Below are positions 36,713-45,866 of a stretch of DNA of 64,000 nt, one piece after another; position 1 is the first letter of the stretch, and every line of letters starts with the position of its first letter. The stretch spans positions 496,001 to 560,000 of the forward strand of contig CAVTYH010000009.1 in the NCBI GenBank assembly GCA_963738835.1, given 5' to 3'. The position numbers were made by a program, and so were the translations under genes. Origin of the DNA: CAVTYH01 sp963738835 (GTDB lineage Bacteria; Planctomycetota; Planctomycetia; Pirellulales; JADZDJ01). The notes beneath the pieces were generated by a model. It was not told the origin of the DNA. It searched no databases and saw nothing but the letters and a program-made list of their open reading frames with translations.

Positions 36713-37890
36713 CACTCAATCCGCCAATCCGCCTGCTGCTGGGCCCCGGACCCAGCGATATTCATCCGCGTGTTTTGGAAGCACTGGCCAAGCCGACCGT
36801 CGGCCACTTGGATCCCTACTATCTCGAAATCATGAACGCCATGCAGCAGATGCTGCGCGAGATGTTTCGAACCAAAAACGAAATGACGATGGCCATCAGC
36901 GGCACCGGTTCGGCCGGAATGGAAGCCGCGGTGGTGAACGTGATTGAGCCGGGCGATTCGATGGTCGTCTGTGTCAACGGTGTCTTCGGCGGTCGTATGT
37001 TGGATGTGGCGCAACGCGCCGGAGCGAATGTGACGAAAGTCGAACGCCCCTGGGGCGAAGTTTTTTTGCCCGGCGACCTGAAAGACGCCGTCGCCAAAGC
37101 GAAGCCGAAAGTCGTAGGCATCGTGATGGCCGAGACATCCACAGGCGTGCGGCAGCCGCTGGAGGAAATTGCCAAGCTGGTTCACGATGCCGGTGCGCTG
37201 CTGCTGGTGGATGCCGTAACCGCGCTCGGCGGCATTTCGCTGGAGACCGACAAGTGGCAACTCGACATTGTCTATTCCGGCACGCAGAAATGTCTGAGTT
37301 GCCCGCCGGGTTTAGCGCCGATCACGTTTGGCCCCAATGCAATGAAAAAGATTTTGGCCCGCAAGTCGAAGGTGCAAAGCTGGTATCTTGATGTCACCAT
37401 GCTCTCGCAATATTGGGGCCAAGAGCGCGTTTACCATCATACGGCCCCGATCAACATGACTTACGGCCTGTACGAAGCGTTGTGCTTGATTTTGGAAGAA
37501 GGATTGGAGAATTGTTTCGCGCGGCATGCCCGGCATCATGCGGCGTTGAAAGCCGGCCTGGCGGCGATTGGCATCGGTTATTCGGCCCAAGAGGGTCATC
37601 AATTGCCGATGCTCAACGCCGTGAAAGTGCCCGAGGGCGTGGATGATGCCGTCGTTCGACGCGGCTTGCTGGAACGCTTCGGCATCGAGATCGGCGGCGG
37701 CCTGGGCGCGTTCAAAGGCAAAGTCTGGCGCATCGGCCTGATGGGCTACGGCGCCCGCGCCAACAACGTGCTGCTGGTGCTGTCCGCGCTGGAACAACTG
37801 CTCACCGAACAAGGTTGCCAGCTCGCCCACGGCGCTGCGGTGGCCGCTGCGAATGAGTTTTATCAACTGAATAAATTAAACACGGATTGA
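36703..37890 (+). CDS. Class V aminotransferase, alanine--glyoxylate/serine--glyoxylate type
   Basis: A PLP enzyme of 395 residues. The N-terminus RLLLGPGPSDIHPRVLEAL is the signature of alanine-glyoxylate/serine-glyoxylate aminotransferases. SGTGSAGMEAAVVNVIEPGD, ETSTGVRQPLEEI, LLVDAVTALGGI and the lysine segment SGTQKCLSCPPG (Lys196) follow. The C-terminus has IGGGLGAFKGKVWRIGLMGYGA. It should transfer an amino group to glyoxylate or a related oxoacid in the cytosol. Three in-frame ATG codons lie in a repeat; only the last, 36703, fits the family start (MTKPLNPP), and the earlier ones would add repeat-encoded residues. Confidence 0.92.
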   Translation: MTKPLNPPIRLLLGPGPSDIHPRVLEALAKPTVGHLDPYYLEIMNAMQQMLREMFRTKNEMTMAISGTGSAGMEAAVVNVIEPGDSMVVCVNGVFGGRMLDVAQRAGANVTKVERPWGEVFLPGDLKDAVAKAKPKVVGIVMAETSTGVRQPLEEIAKLVHDAGALLLVDAVTALGGISLETDKWQLDIVYSGTQKCLSCPPGLAPITFGPNAMKKILARKSKVQSWYLDVTMLSQYWGQERVYHHTAPINMTYGLYEALCLILEEGLENCFARHARHHAALKAGLAAIGIGYSAQEGHQLPMLNAVKVPEGVDDAVVRRGLLERFGIEIGGGLGAFKGKVWRIGLMGYGARANNVLLVLSALEQLLTEQGCQLAHGAAVAAANEFYQLNKLNTD

Positions 37891-37892
37891 CT

Positions 37893-37980
37893 AACCGCGG
37901 AGGTCGCAGAGATACGCAGAGGCACGGAGTTCAACATTTATCCTCTCCTCTCTGCGATCCTCTGCGTCTTCCGCGGTGAA
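37893..37980. repeat. GCAGAG-type inverted repeat
   Basis: ACCGCGGAGGTCGCAGAG plus ACGCAGAGG on the left and CTCTGCGATCCTCTGCG plus TTCCGCGGT on the right form a long imperfect hairpin around a loop near 37930-37943. The element directly follows the aminotransferase stop. Similar elements lie at 48386-48488 and, as one arm, at 6099-6134. Confidence 0.7.
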
Positions 37981-38065
37981 CTGATCGGCATCTATATCAA
38001 GGAACCCTCCCACGTTAACGCCGCTGGAAGAACTTGGGCTTAGTGGTCTCAGCCTCGATAGTCGG

Positions 38066-39487
38066 GTGCGGAAGGTGTTCTACGCGCTGCCGGCGGCGGA
38101 GTTGGCTGACCTGGTCAAAAGAGTTCATGAAGAAGCGCGGCGGCGGAGTTTTATTTATCAGCGCGATGGGCAGATCGAAACCATCCGCGTGCTGCTGCGG
38201 CCGCATGCCGTGATGCCTGATCAGTTGGCGTATTTGCACTTCGTCTCGCTCACGCTGCTCAATGCGCTCAAGCGCTTGCCGGAAATGTATCTGGCCGATG
38301 CGGAAATTCGCCGCATCGTGCCGCTCTCGGAAGAAGAAGAAAGCTGGCTGCACGCCAGTTGGGGGCCGAGCCAGCGCGACAATAATCCGGTCTTTGGCCG
38401 GTTGGACGGGGTGATCGAATTCACGAGCCCCATGTGGAAAGATTCGTTGCGGTTCATCGAGCCGAACTTGTGCGGCGTGGGCGGCATTCATCTCGGCCCA
38501 ACCTGCGAAGGTTTGATCTCCGATTTGGTGCTGCCGGTAATCGAGAAGCTCGATCCACAACTCAATCTGGAACGCGGACCCGACTTGCGCGAGCTGTTCA
38601 TTCAAGAAGTGCTGGAACACTTGGAAGCAATCGGCCGGACCGGGCAGCATGTGTGCTTCGTCGAACCAAAGTACGCCGGCAGCGGCATCGACGAGCAAAC
38701 GGCTCTGGCCGAGTATTATCTGCTGCGTCACGGATTGAAAGTGCTGCACGCCGATCCGGCCGAGCTGCACATCAAAGAGGGCGAAGTCTGGTACGAAGAC
38801 ACGCCGGTCGATGTCGCTTATCGTGATTACGAAGTGCGCGACCTGATTGCGCTGGAGCGCGACGAAGGCGTGAACGTCGAGCCGATGCGAAAACTGTTTC
38901 GCGAGAACCGCATGATTTCCACAATGGCCGGCGAGTTCGATCATAAAAGCTCTTGGGAAATTCTCACCGAGCCGACGTTGGCCCGGAAACATTTCAACGC
39001 CGACGAGCGGCAAGTGTTCCGTCGGCACGTGGCCTGGACGCGGCTGCTCTACGATCGCAAAACAACGTTGCCTGATGGTCAGACGGGCGATTTGCTGCGT
39101 TTTGTACGCAAGAATCAAGACATTTTGGTAATCAAGCCAAACCGTTCTTACGGCGGGGATCGCGTGCTGCTGGGGCACATTCTTGAGCCGCACGAGTGGG
39201 AGCAGGCCATCGAAATTGCGCTGGCCACCGGCGACTTCGTCGTGCAGCGGCTGGCGAGCATACCGGTCGGCGAGTATCCGATTGTCGGCGACAACGGTAC
39301 GGTACACGTAGAACCATTCTACACCGTCATGGGATTTGCCCCGACCAAATATGGCCTGGCGATTTTGGGTCGGGCGTCGCAAAAACAAGTAGTGAACGTC
39401 GCCCAGCGCGGCGGCATGTGCAGCGTACTGATCGGCCGGTCCCCGGGACGTTTGCTTGGGCCCGGCGATGTTGTGCCGATGATTTGA
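38066..39487 (+). CDS. Circularly permuted ATP-grasp protein
   Basis: A 473-residue protein. The C-terminal third reads NQDILVIKPNRSYGGDRVLL, GDFVVQRLASIP and YTVMGFAPTKYG..ILGRAS, with SYGG corresponding to the glycine loop of circularly permuted ATP-grasp enzymes (glutathionylspermidine synthase or CP_ATPgrasp type). The middle part has HVCFVEPKYAGSGIDEQTAL. Such enzymes ligate a carboxylate to an amine using ATP. The substrate is unknown. Coding character continues upstream (LEELGLSGLSLDS) without an ATG, GTG or TTG, so GTG 38066 may be too late and a frame error may hide the true start. It is paired with a DUF4202 gene six bases later. Confidence 0.75.
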   Translation: MRKVFYALPAAELADLVKRVHEEARRRSFIYQRDGQIETIRVLLRPHAVMPDQLAYLHFVSLTLLNALKRLPEMYLADAEIRRIVPLSEEEESWLHASWGPSQRDNNPVFGRLDGVIEFTSPMWKDSLRFIEPNLCGVGGIHLGPTCEGLISDLVLPVIEKLDPQLNLERGPDLRELFIQEVLEHLEAIGRTGQHVCFVEPKYAGSGIDEQTALAEYYLLRHGLKVLHADPAELHIKEGEVWYEDTPVDVAYRDYEVRDLIALERDEGVNVEPMRKLFRENRMISTMAGEFDHKSSWEILTEPTLARKHFNADERQVFRRHVAWTRLLYDRKTTLPDGQTGDLLRFVRKNQDILVIKPNRSYGGDRVLLGHILEPHEWEQAIEIALATGDFVVQRLASIPVGEYPIVGDNGTVHVEPFYTVMGFAPTKYGLAILGRASQKQVVNVAQRGGMCSVLIGRSPGRLLGPGDVVPMI

Positions 39488-39492
39488 AAGCC

Positions 39493-40086
39493 ATGACCGA
39501 CACCAATAAATTCTCCGTCGCGATTGCCAAGATCGACGAGGCCAACGCTGCTGATCCGCATCGAGAATCGTTCGACGGACAAGAATTTCCCAAGGAGGTG
39601 CTTTATTCGACGCGAATGAGCAGCTGGCTGAATCGCCTGGAGCCGGATGCTTCGGAGGCATTGCGGCTGGCGGCGCACGGACAACACATTTGCCGCTGGA
39701 CGATTCCACGTGGCGATTTTCCAATGGACCGTGCCGGCTACCATCGCTGGCGGAGCACGTGTCAGAAAATGCACGCCGAGAAACTTGGGTCAATCCTGCG
39801 CGAAGTTGGATACGACGATGAGACGGTCGCCCGCGTGCAATCGCTGGTGCGCAAAGAGCGGATGAAACTCGATCCCGAGGCGCAACTGTTGGAAGACGTA
39901 GTTTGTTTGGTGTTTCTGGAAAATTACTTCGCGGAGTTTGCCAAAGATCACGATGAAGCCAAACTGATCGACATTGTTCGCAAAACGTGGAGCAAAATGT
40001 CGGACCGAGGACATCAGGCGGCGTTGCTTTTGGCACTTCAGCCGGAAACGCGAAAGATTGTCGAGCGGGCATTGAGTCAAAGGTGA
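39493..40086 (+). CDS. DUF4202 protein
   Basis: A 197-residue soluble protein with the DUF4202 pattern: ANAADPHRE near the start, FPKEVLYSTRMSSWLNRLEP, ALRLAAHGQHICRWTIPRGD, DRAGYHRWRSTCQKMHAEKL, VGYDDETVARVQSLVRKERM, LEDVVCLVFLENYFAEFAKD. The histidine and aspartate placements (HGQHICRW, QLLEDVVC) recall HD-type metal hydrolases, but this is only a guess. The ATG at 39493 comes six bases after the ATP-grasp stop, so the two are very likely co-translated. The function is unknown. Confidence 0.8.
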   Translation: MTDTNKFSVAIAKIDEANAADPHRESFDGQEFPKEVLYSTRMSSWLNRLEPDASEALRLAAHGQHICRWTIPRGDFPMDRAGYHRWRSTCQKMHAEKLGSILREVGYDDETVARVQSLVRKERMKLDPEAQLLEDVVCLVFLENYFAEFAKDHDEAKLIDIVRKTWSKMSDRGHQAALLLALQPETRKIVERALSQR

Positions 40087-40123
40087 CGTCGCGCAACCGT
40101 CGGCTGCCGCCGGCGACTAATCG

Positions 40124-40155
40124 ACTGACAACGGACAACGGACCACTGACAACTG
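40124..40155. repeat. Heptamer repeat block before cinA
   Basis: CTGACAA-CGGACAA-CGGACCA-CTGACAA-CTG, four and a half units of the GACNACN family, ending seven bases before the cinA ATG. Confidence 0.75.
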
Positions 40156-40161
40156 CTCACC

Positions 40162-41428
40162 ATGCACGCCGAAATCATTTCCATTGGCGACGAACTCACC
40201 AGCGGCCAGCGGCTGGACACCAACAGCCAATGGCTCAGCATGCGGCTGGGGGAACTCGGCGTGCAGGTGATGTATCACACCACGGTCGCCGACAATTTGG
40301 AGGCCAACGTGCAAGTGTTTCGGCAAGCTGCCGAACGGGCCGATCTGGTGATCGCCACCGGTGGGCTCGGACCGACGGCCGATGATTTAACTCGCGAAGC
40401 CATCGCCGCCGCTGCTGGAACCGATCTCGCTTTCAATCCAGCTGCATTTGCCTTCATCGAAAGTCTGTTCGCTCGCCGCAAACGGCCAATGTCGGAAAGG
40501 AATCGCGTGCAAGCAATGTTTCCCCGCGGCAGCCGTGTGATTCCCAATCCCGCGGGCACAGCACCGGGAATCGACATCGATATTTCTCGTCCCGGGCGTT
40601 CATCGGCTCGCCTCTTCGCGCTGCCCGGAGTTCCGGCGGAGATGCGTGAAATGTGGGATCAGACCGTCGCGCCGGCCATTTCAAAGTTGCTTGACACGCC
40701 GCGAGTCATTCGTCACCAACAAATCAAATGCTTCGGAGTCGGCGAAAGCGATCTGGAGCAGATGTTGCCCGATCTAATTCGCCGTGGGCGCGATCCGCAG
40801 GTTGGCATCACGGTCAGTGGCGCGACGATCACGCTGCGAATAACGGCCTCAGGCGAGTCGGCCGAAGCGTGCTATCGGGCCATGGAACCAACCATCAAAA
40901 CGATTCACGAATGCTTGGGGAATTTGGTGTTTGGCGAAGGCGACGATGAATTGGAGCATGCCGTTGTGCGGCTTTTGGCTGCACAGCACGCTACTCTTGC
41001 CACGGCGGAATGGGGCAGCGGCGGGATGATTGCCCACTGGCTTTCGGAGGTACCGGCAAGTATCGGTCGATTTCTGGGAGGCATCGTGACACGCGAGGCG
41101 CAATCGTTCTTGCCGCTCTTGGGCATTCAATCTTCACCCGCATCGGCAGCGGCATCGCTTGACCAAGAAACGATCGTTCGCGAAATGGCCGAGCTGCCGC
41201 CAAAAGCTCGGCGCCGATTACGGGCTTGCTGTCGGTCAGCTTCCTGAAGTTGCTGCCAATGCAGCCGAACCGCCAATGTTTTACTACGCAGTCGCGGGAC
41301 CGGGAGGAGTCAAAGCGAAATCGTCGCCGTATGCCGGACATCCCGATATTCTCAAAGCTCGCGGCGGGAAGCAGGCGCTGAATCTGCTGCGACTGAGTTT
41401 GTTGCACTCAACCAAGAAAGGAGATTAA
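40162..41428 (+). CDS. cinA: CinA-like protein, frame broken once
   Basis: CinA family protein of about 420 residues. The N-terminal MoCF-like domain shows AEIISIGDELTSGQRLDTNS, LVIATGGLGPTADDLTREAI, NPAGTAPGI and FALPGVPAEM. This domain hydrolyses ADP-ribose or FAD in relatives. The C-terminal domain normally has the nicotinamide-nucleotide amidase site AESCTGG; here it is TAEWGSGG, so the catalytic serine is absent. The frame breaks near 41195; restoring GC in CTGCGCCGCC joins QKLGADYGLAVGQLPE and the end at 41428. The start is ATG 40162, just after a repeat block. Its last four bases overlap the convergent isochorismatase-like gene. Confidence 0.88.
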
Positions 41429-42021
41429 CTCGGCGGCTTCTCGCGAATCAATTGACTGATTTGCTTGAACTGCGGCGACTTGGCATCCTGGCACCACTCA
41501 AACAATGCGGCCTCAACCGTGGTGAGCGTGGCGCCGGAAGATTCCATGCGTCGCAGAGCAATTTCATAATCGTGTAAACTCCGCGACCCAATTGCATCGG
41601 CCGCTACGTAAACACGAAAACCTTCGGCCAACAAATCCAGCGCCGTTTGCTGCACACACACATGGGCCTCGATGCCGCACACTAGCCACTTGCGACGGCC
41701 GCTCGATAGCAGTTGCTGGCTCATTCCGGCACAGGCCCCGCAACTGAAAGCCGTCTTGTCGAACACTTGATCTAGCCGCGTCGCCAATTCCGGCGCTGTC
41801 GGCCCCAAGCCTTGCGGATACTGCTCGGTGGCCAGCACCGGCAAGCCCAGCAGTTTCGCACCATCAATCAGTCGGCGAATATTCCAGACAATGCGCTGGT
41901 GGCCATCGATCAGCCCAATCAGCTTTGCCTGCACATCGACGACCAACAGGCCCGTATCGCTGGCAGACATCAAATCGGGACTGCGCGGAAATGGCGAGGA
42001 AACATCCATGCCAGCGAGCAT
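41425..42021 (-). CDS. Isochorismatase-family cysteine hydrolase
   Basis: A 198-residue protein of the isochorismatase-like hydrolases. It shows GLLVVDVQAKLIG (Asp of the triad), FDKTAFSCG (Lys) and WLVCGIEAHVCVQQTALDLL, in which the cysteine of HVCV is the nucleophile. The family includes nicotinamidases and N-carbamoylsarcosine amidase-like enzymes; this one is closest to the short YcaC-like group, whose substrates are mostly unknown. Starts at 42021 and 42009 are both possible. Tail-to-tail overlap of four bases with cinA. Confidence 0.88.
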   Translation of the reverse strand: MLAGMDVSSPFPRSPDLMSASDTGLLVVDVQAKLIGLIDGHQRIVWNIRRLIDGAKLLGLPVLATEQYPQGLGPTAPELATRLDQVFDKTAFSCGACAGMSQQLLSSGRRKWLVCGIEAHVCVQQTALDLLAEGFRVYVAADAIGSRSLHDYEIALRRMESSGATLTTVEAALFEWCQDAKSPQFKQISQLIREKPPS

Positions 42022-42105
42022 ACCGGCGATTTATTGACGTTGCTAGTGGCGTCTCATCAATCGGTCTTGCCCCAAAAGCTCAGCCCGTGTTAAACACGCT
42101 GCACC

Positions 42106-42906
42106 ATGAATCCTTTGCCCAACGTCACGATCGATTCGCAAACCGATCCCCGTCAGTCGCGCTGGGTGCCGATTTCGATCAATCGTCGCCTGGTGCTCGA
42201 TGGCTTGTACTTCGCTCGGCGAGTGCCACTGTTTCCGGCGGAACGAATTCTTGACCTATCCGAAGTCGCGGTGCTGCGAAAGCATGTGCCGCGGCGGATT
42301 TCTTGGGCCGCGATTTTTGTGAAAGCCTATGCCCTGGTGGCGAAAGAGCATCGACCGCTGCGACGAACGTACATCCGCTGGCCGTGGCCGCATTTAGTAG
42401 AAGAGCCCTTCAGCACGGCAATGGTGGTTGTGAATCGCCAGTACCAGGAAGAAGACCGCATTTGCTGGGGTCGAATCGCGCAGCCGGAAAGTAAATCGCT
42501 GGTTGACATTCAGCGGCAGTTAAATACGTACCGAACCGGAGAGGTCGAGAAGGTTTTCAGTCAGCAGATTCGACTCAGCAAAATGCCGGCGCCTATTCGC
42601 CGCTTGCTCTACTGGCTAAACATGAACTTCGGCGGCCAAAAGCGTGCCAAACGGTTGGGCACCTTCACGATGAGCACGCTGGCCGGCCAGGGAGCTTTTA
42701 ATCGGGGACACCAATCATTTTTGACGACCAGTCTCACCTACGGTCCGACCGATGAACAAGGCCGATCGCTGATTACGCTCTTGTGCGATCACCGTGTGGT
42801 CGATGGCGTCGTGGCCGCGCGGGCGTTGGCCGATTTGGAATCGGCATTTCGCGGCCCAATTGTGGGCGAGCTGAAATCGCTGCAATCGAGCCGGGTGGCG
42901 GCGTGA
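42106..42906 (+). CDS. Stand-alone 2-oxoacid dehydrogenase E2-type acyltransferase domain
   Basis: A 266-residue protein related to the catalytic domain of dihydrolipoyl acyltransferases (CAT-like fold). The diagnostic motif DHRVVDG lies at residues 228-234, with His229 and Asp233 as expected catalytic residues. RRISWAAIFVKAYALVAKEH and LTYGPTDEQGRSLITLLC precede it. There is no lipoyl domain and no E1-binding domain, and no E1 or E3 gene is near, so it is unlikely to serve a classical dehydrogenase complex. It may transfer an acyl group from CoA to another acceptor. The start is ATG 42106. Confidence 0.8.
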   Translation: MNPLPNVTIDSQTDPRQSRWVPISINRRLVLDGLYFARRVPLFPAERILDLSEVAVLRKHVPRRISWAAIFVKAYALVAKEHRPLRRTYIRWPWPHLVEEPFSTAMVVVNRQYQEEDRICWGRIAQPESKSLVDIQRQLNTYRTGEVEKVFSQQIRLSKMPAPIRRLLYWLNMNFGGQKRAKRLGTFTMSTLAGQGAFNRGHQSFLTTSLTYGPTDEQGRSLITLLCDHRVVDGVVAARALADLESAFRGPIVGELKSLQSSRVAA

Positions 42907-42968
42907 AGATGAACGTAGGGTAAAACGCCGGGCCGAGCCCGGCCGCTACACCGCCGACTGCGTACAGC

Positions 42969-45165
42969 CTACCGCCTATTGTTCATTCGCATGCCGTTGG
43001 CGATGACGATGAGGCTAGCGCCGACATCGGCCAGCACGGCCATCCACATGGTGGCAAAACCTGCGGCGGCCAGCGCGATGACACCGAGCTTCGTCGCCAG
43101 CGAGAAGCCGATGTTTTGCTTGAGCAACCGCCGGCATTGTCGGCCCAGCCGCATTAGTTCAGCGATTTTCGCCAGATCGGGAGTCATGACCACGACGTCA
43201 GCCGTTTCCATCGCGGTGTCGCTGGCCTGCCCGCCCAGCGCAATTCCGATATCCGCCGCCGCCAAGGCCGGAGCGTCATTCACGCCATCGCCGACCATGG
43301 CCAGTAAGCCGTGCTCGGCCAGCGATCTGACATGCTCGATTTTGTCGTGGGGCAAAAGGTCCGCATAGACTTCATCGATGCCAATTTCATGGGCGATCGC
43401 CCGGGCCACCGCGACGTTGTCGCCGGTTAGCATCACGACCCGCTCAACGCCTGAGTCGCGCAATGCGGCGATTGCGGTGGCAGTTCCTGGACGCGGGCGA
43501 TCGGTCATGTGAATGGCACCCAACAGCCTTTCGCGCGTTCCTAGCCACGCCGTGGTCGCAACGTCAGAATGATCGGAGTTTTCGGAAACTTGATCACGTC
43601 GATTCGTCGCCGCTTGCAATTTCAAAGCGTCAGCGGAGAGCCAGCGAAAATCAGAACTCGAAAACAATTGCGCATTGCCAAGAAAATAGCTGTCGCCGTT
43701 CAGATCTCCTTGCACCCCAAGTCCGCGCAGGGCATCGACGGTCTCGATGGCGGCAATTTCGATTCCATGCTCAGTGGCTGCGTTGGAAATGGCGGCGGCA
43801 ATGGGATGTTCGCTGTGCCGTTCCAGCGCTGCGGCAATGCCCAAAATTTCGTTGGAAGATAAGCCGTTGAACGCTTCCACGCCGACCACGCTCATCACAC
43901 CGCTGGTGACCGTGCCGGTTTTATCGAGGGCTACCGTCTTGATGCCCGCGGCCTTCTCCAGAAACTCGCCCCCCTTCACCAAGATGCCGGCTCGCGTCGC
44001 CCGATATAACGCGCTGACGATGGTCACCGGCGTGGAGATTACGAGCGCAAGGGCAGGCAATCACCAATAGCACCAGGCCGCGATGAATCCATTGCAGTGT
44101 GGTAACCGATGCCGCCCAAGTGACGCCGATGCTGGCCAAGAGAGGTGGCACGATCGTCACCGCCAGGGCCAATGCAATCATGACCGGCGTATAGCGGCGA
44201 GCAAAATGATCGACGAAGCGTTCGGTCGGCGAGCGTGAAGCTCGAGCTTCGTCGATCAGCCGAGCGATATGTGCCAGCGTCGTATCACCGGCTGCATGCG
44301 TGACAGTGATGATCAGTGATCCCTCGCCGTTGAGCGTGCCGGCGAATAGCCGATCGCCCGTTTGCTTCCCGACCGGCACGCTTTCGCCGGTGATCGGTGC
44401 TTGGTTGACAGCCGAATTTCCAGACAGCACGGTGCCATCGATCGGAATTCGATCGCCAGGCCGCACCAGCACGATATCGCCAATTCTGAGCTGGCCCGGG
44501 TTGATATCTGTTACGCTCTCATCCACAGTGCCTTGACCACTCAGTTGATGAGCGACAGTTGGCGACAATTCCACAAGCGAACGAATCGCCTTCTGGGCCC
44601 GAACTAAACTAAGCCGTTCCAGCCACAGCGAAATCGCGAACAGAAACATCGCGGTGCTGGCTTCGAAAAAATCGCCGATGGCGATCGCGCCCGCGGCAGC
44701 GATGGTCATCAGCACGTGAATATCGAGGGCCCGTAATCGAATGGCCCGCCAAGCTGCTTTGGCGACCGGGATTCCGCAGACGGCAGCGCTCGCAATCGCC
44801 AACAGAGGCACAGGCCATGTTGTTTGCCCCACGACGAGTGCAGCAATCGCTGCACACACCAGCAGCAATCCGCCGATAATCATGGTAACCGGAATTGCCA
44901 GACTCTCGGCTGTTTGCACGACGGCAAGCGATGGATTGCCAGTCGATGTTGTCTTGACTTGCGTTGGAAACCCAGTTGACTTCACCGCCTGAATGACAGT
45001 AGCCACATCAGTTTCAATCGGGTCGAATTCAACACGCAGATCACGGGACAAATAGTCGGGCAGAATTCGCGTGATGCCTGGGGTGTCGCGCAGACTGCGC
45101 TCGATGAGCATCAGCTCTTCAGGACAATCGAGCGCCGGAATATAAAACGTGGCGGCTTGCGGCAT
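42969..45165 (-). CDS. Heavy-metal P1B-type ATPase, frame broken once
   Basis: A metal efflux ATPase of about 730 residues. An N-terminal HMA-like domain has ALDCPEELMLIERSL, with a single cysteine in place of CxxC. Then come membrane helices, the actuator TGESVPVGKQTGD, the metal-binding helix VIACPCALVISTPVTI, the phosphorylation site LDKTGTVTSG, the HP motif RHSEHPIAAAI, and the hinge MVGDGVNDAPALAAADIG. CPC with the SE-HP text points to Zn/Cd/Co or Cu transport; the exact metal is uncertain. The frame breaks near 44047, healed by restoring GC in TGCGCGCTC. ATG 45165 is preferred over a TTG at 45210. It is divergent from hslV. Confidence 0.9.
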
Positions 45166-45323
45166 AAACAAGTAGGACACGACGTCGCCAAAAGACGGCC
45201 AGCAAATCAATGTGCGGCTGCGGAATTATACGTCGCATGCGCTCCCCCTGGCAGGCGAGTGCTTTTTCCGGCATACTGGCGCTCACCCTGGCATTCCGCC
45301 ACGCGTTTTACGGCCACACCGCC

Positions 45324-45866
45324 ATGAAAGTTCGTTCTACAACCATCCTGACGGTCCGACACGGCGGCAAAGTGGCCATTGGCGGCGATGGCCAGGTGAC
45401 TTTGGGCACGGCGGTGATGAAAGCCGACGCGATGAAAATCCGCCGGCTCGCCGAAGGCAAAGTCATTACAGGTTTCGCTGGTTCCAGTGCCGATGCGTTC
45501 GCTTTGCTGGAGCGATTCGAGGGGAAGCTGAAGGACTTTCCATCCAACGTGCCGCGCTCGGCCACCGAGCTGGCGAAAGAATGGCGCACCGATCGGGCAT
45601 TGCGGCGGCTGGAAGCGCTGTTGGCGGTGGTCGATGCCAAACACACGCTGCTCGTGACCGGCACCGGCGATGTGATTCAACCAACCGACGGCGTGCTGGG
45701 CATCGGCTCCGGAGGTTCGTACGCCGTGGCAGCGGCCCGAGCGCTTATTGCCCACTCGTCACTTTCTGCGGCCGAGATTGTGCGTAAGTCGCTGGAGATC
45801 GCCGCCGGCATCGACATCTACACCAACACCAACATCTCTGTAGAAGAATTGGCATGCGAGAGCTGA
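45324..45866 (+). CDS. hslV: ATP-dependent protease subunit HslV
   Basis: The peptidase of the HslUV (ClpYQ) proteasome-like complex, 180 residues. The mature N-terminus TTILTVRHGGKVAIGGDGQV follows a five-residue leader MKVRS, so the nucleophile is Thr6 after self-processing. DAMKIRRLAEGKVITGFAG and GIGSGGSYAVAAARAL are typical. The start ATG 45324 is chosen because the frame upstream has no HslV character. Its 3' end overlaps hslU by 13 bases, as expected for a coupled pair. Confidence 0.96.
   Translation: MKVRSTTILTVRHGGKVAIGGDGQVTLGTAVMKADAMKIRRLAEGKVITGFAGSSADAFALLERFEGKLKDFPSNVPRSATELAKEWRTDRALRRLEALLAVVDAKHTLLVTGTGDVIQPTDGVLGIGSGGSYAVAAARALIAHSSLSAAEIVRKSLEIAAGIDIYTNTNISVEELACES

Noticed and set aside
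38015..40138. Long open frame on the minus strand (707 codons)
   Set aside because: It is the antisense shadow of the ATP-grasp and DUF4202 genes; its translation is rich in H, R, Q and C and lacks any domain.
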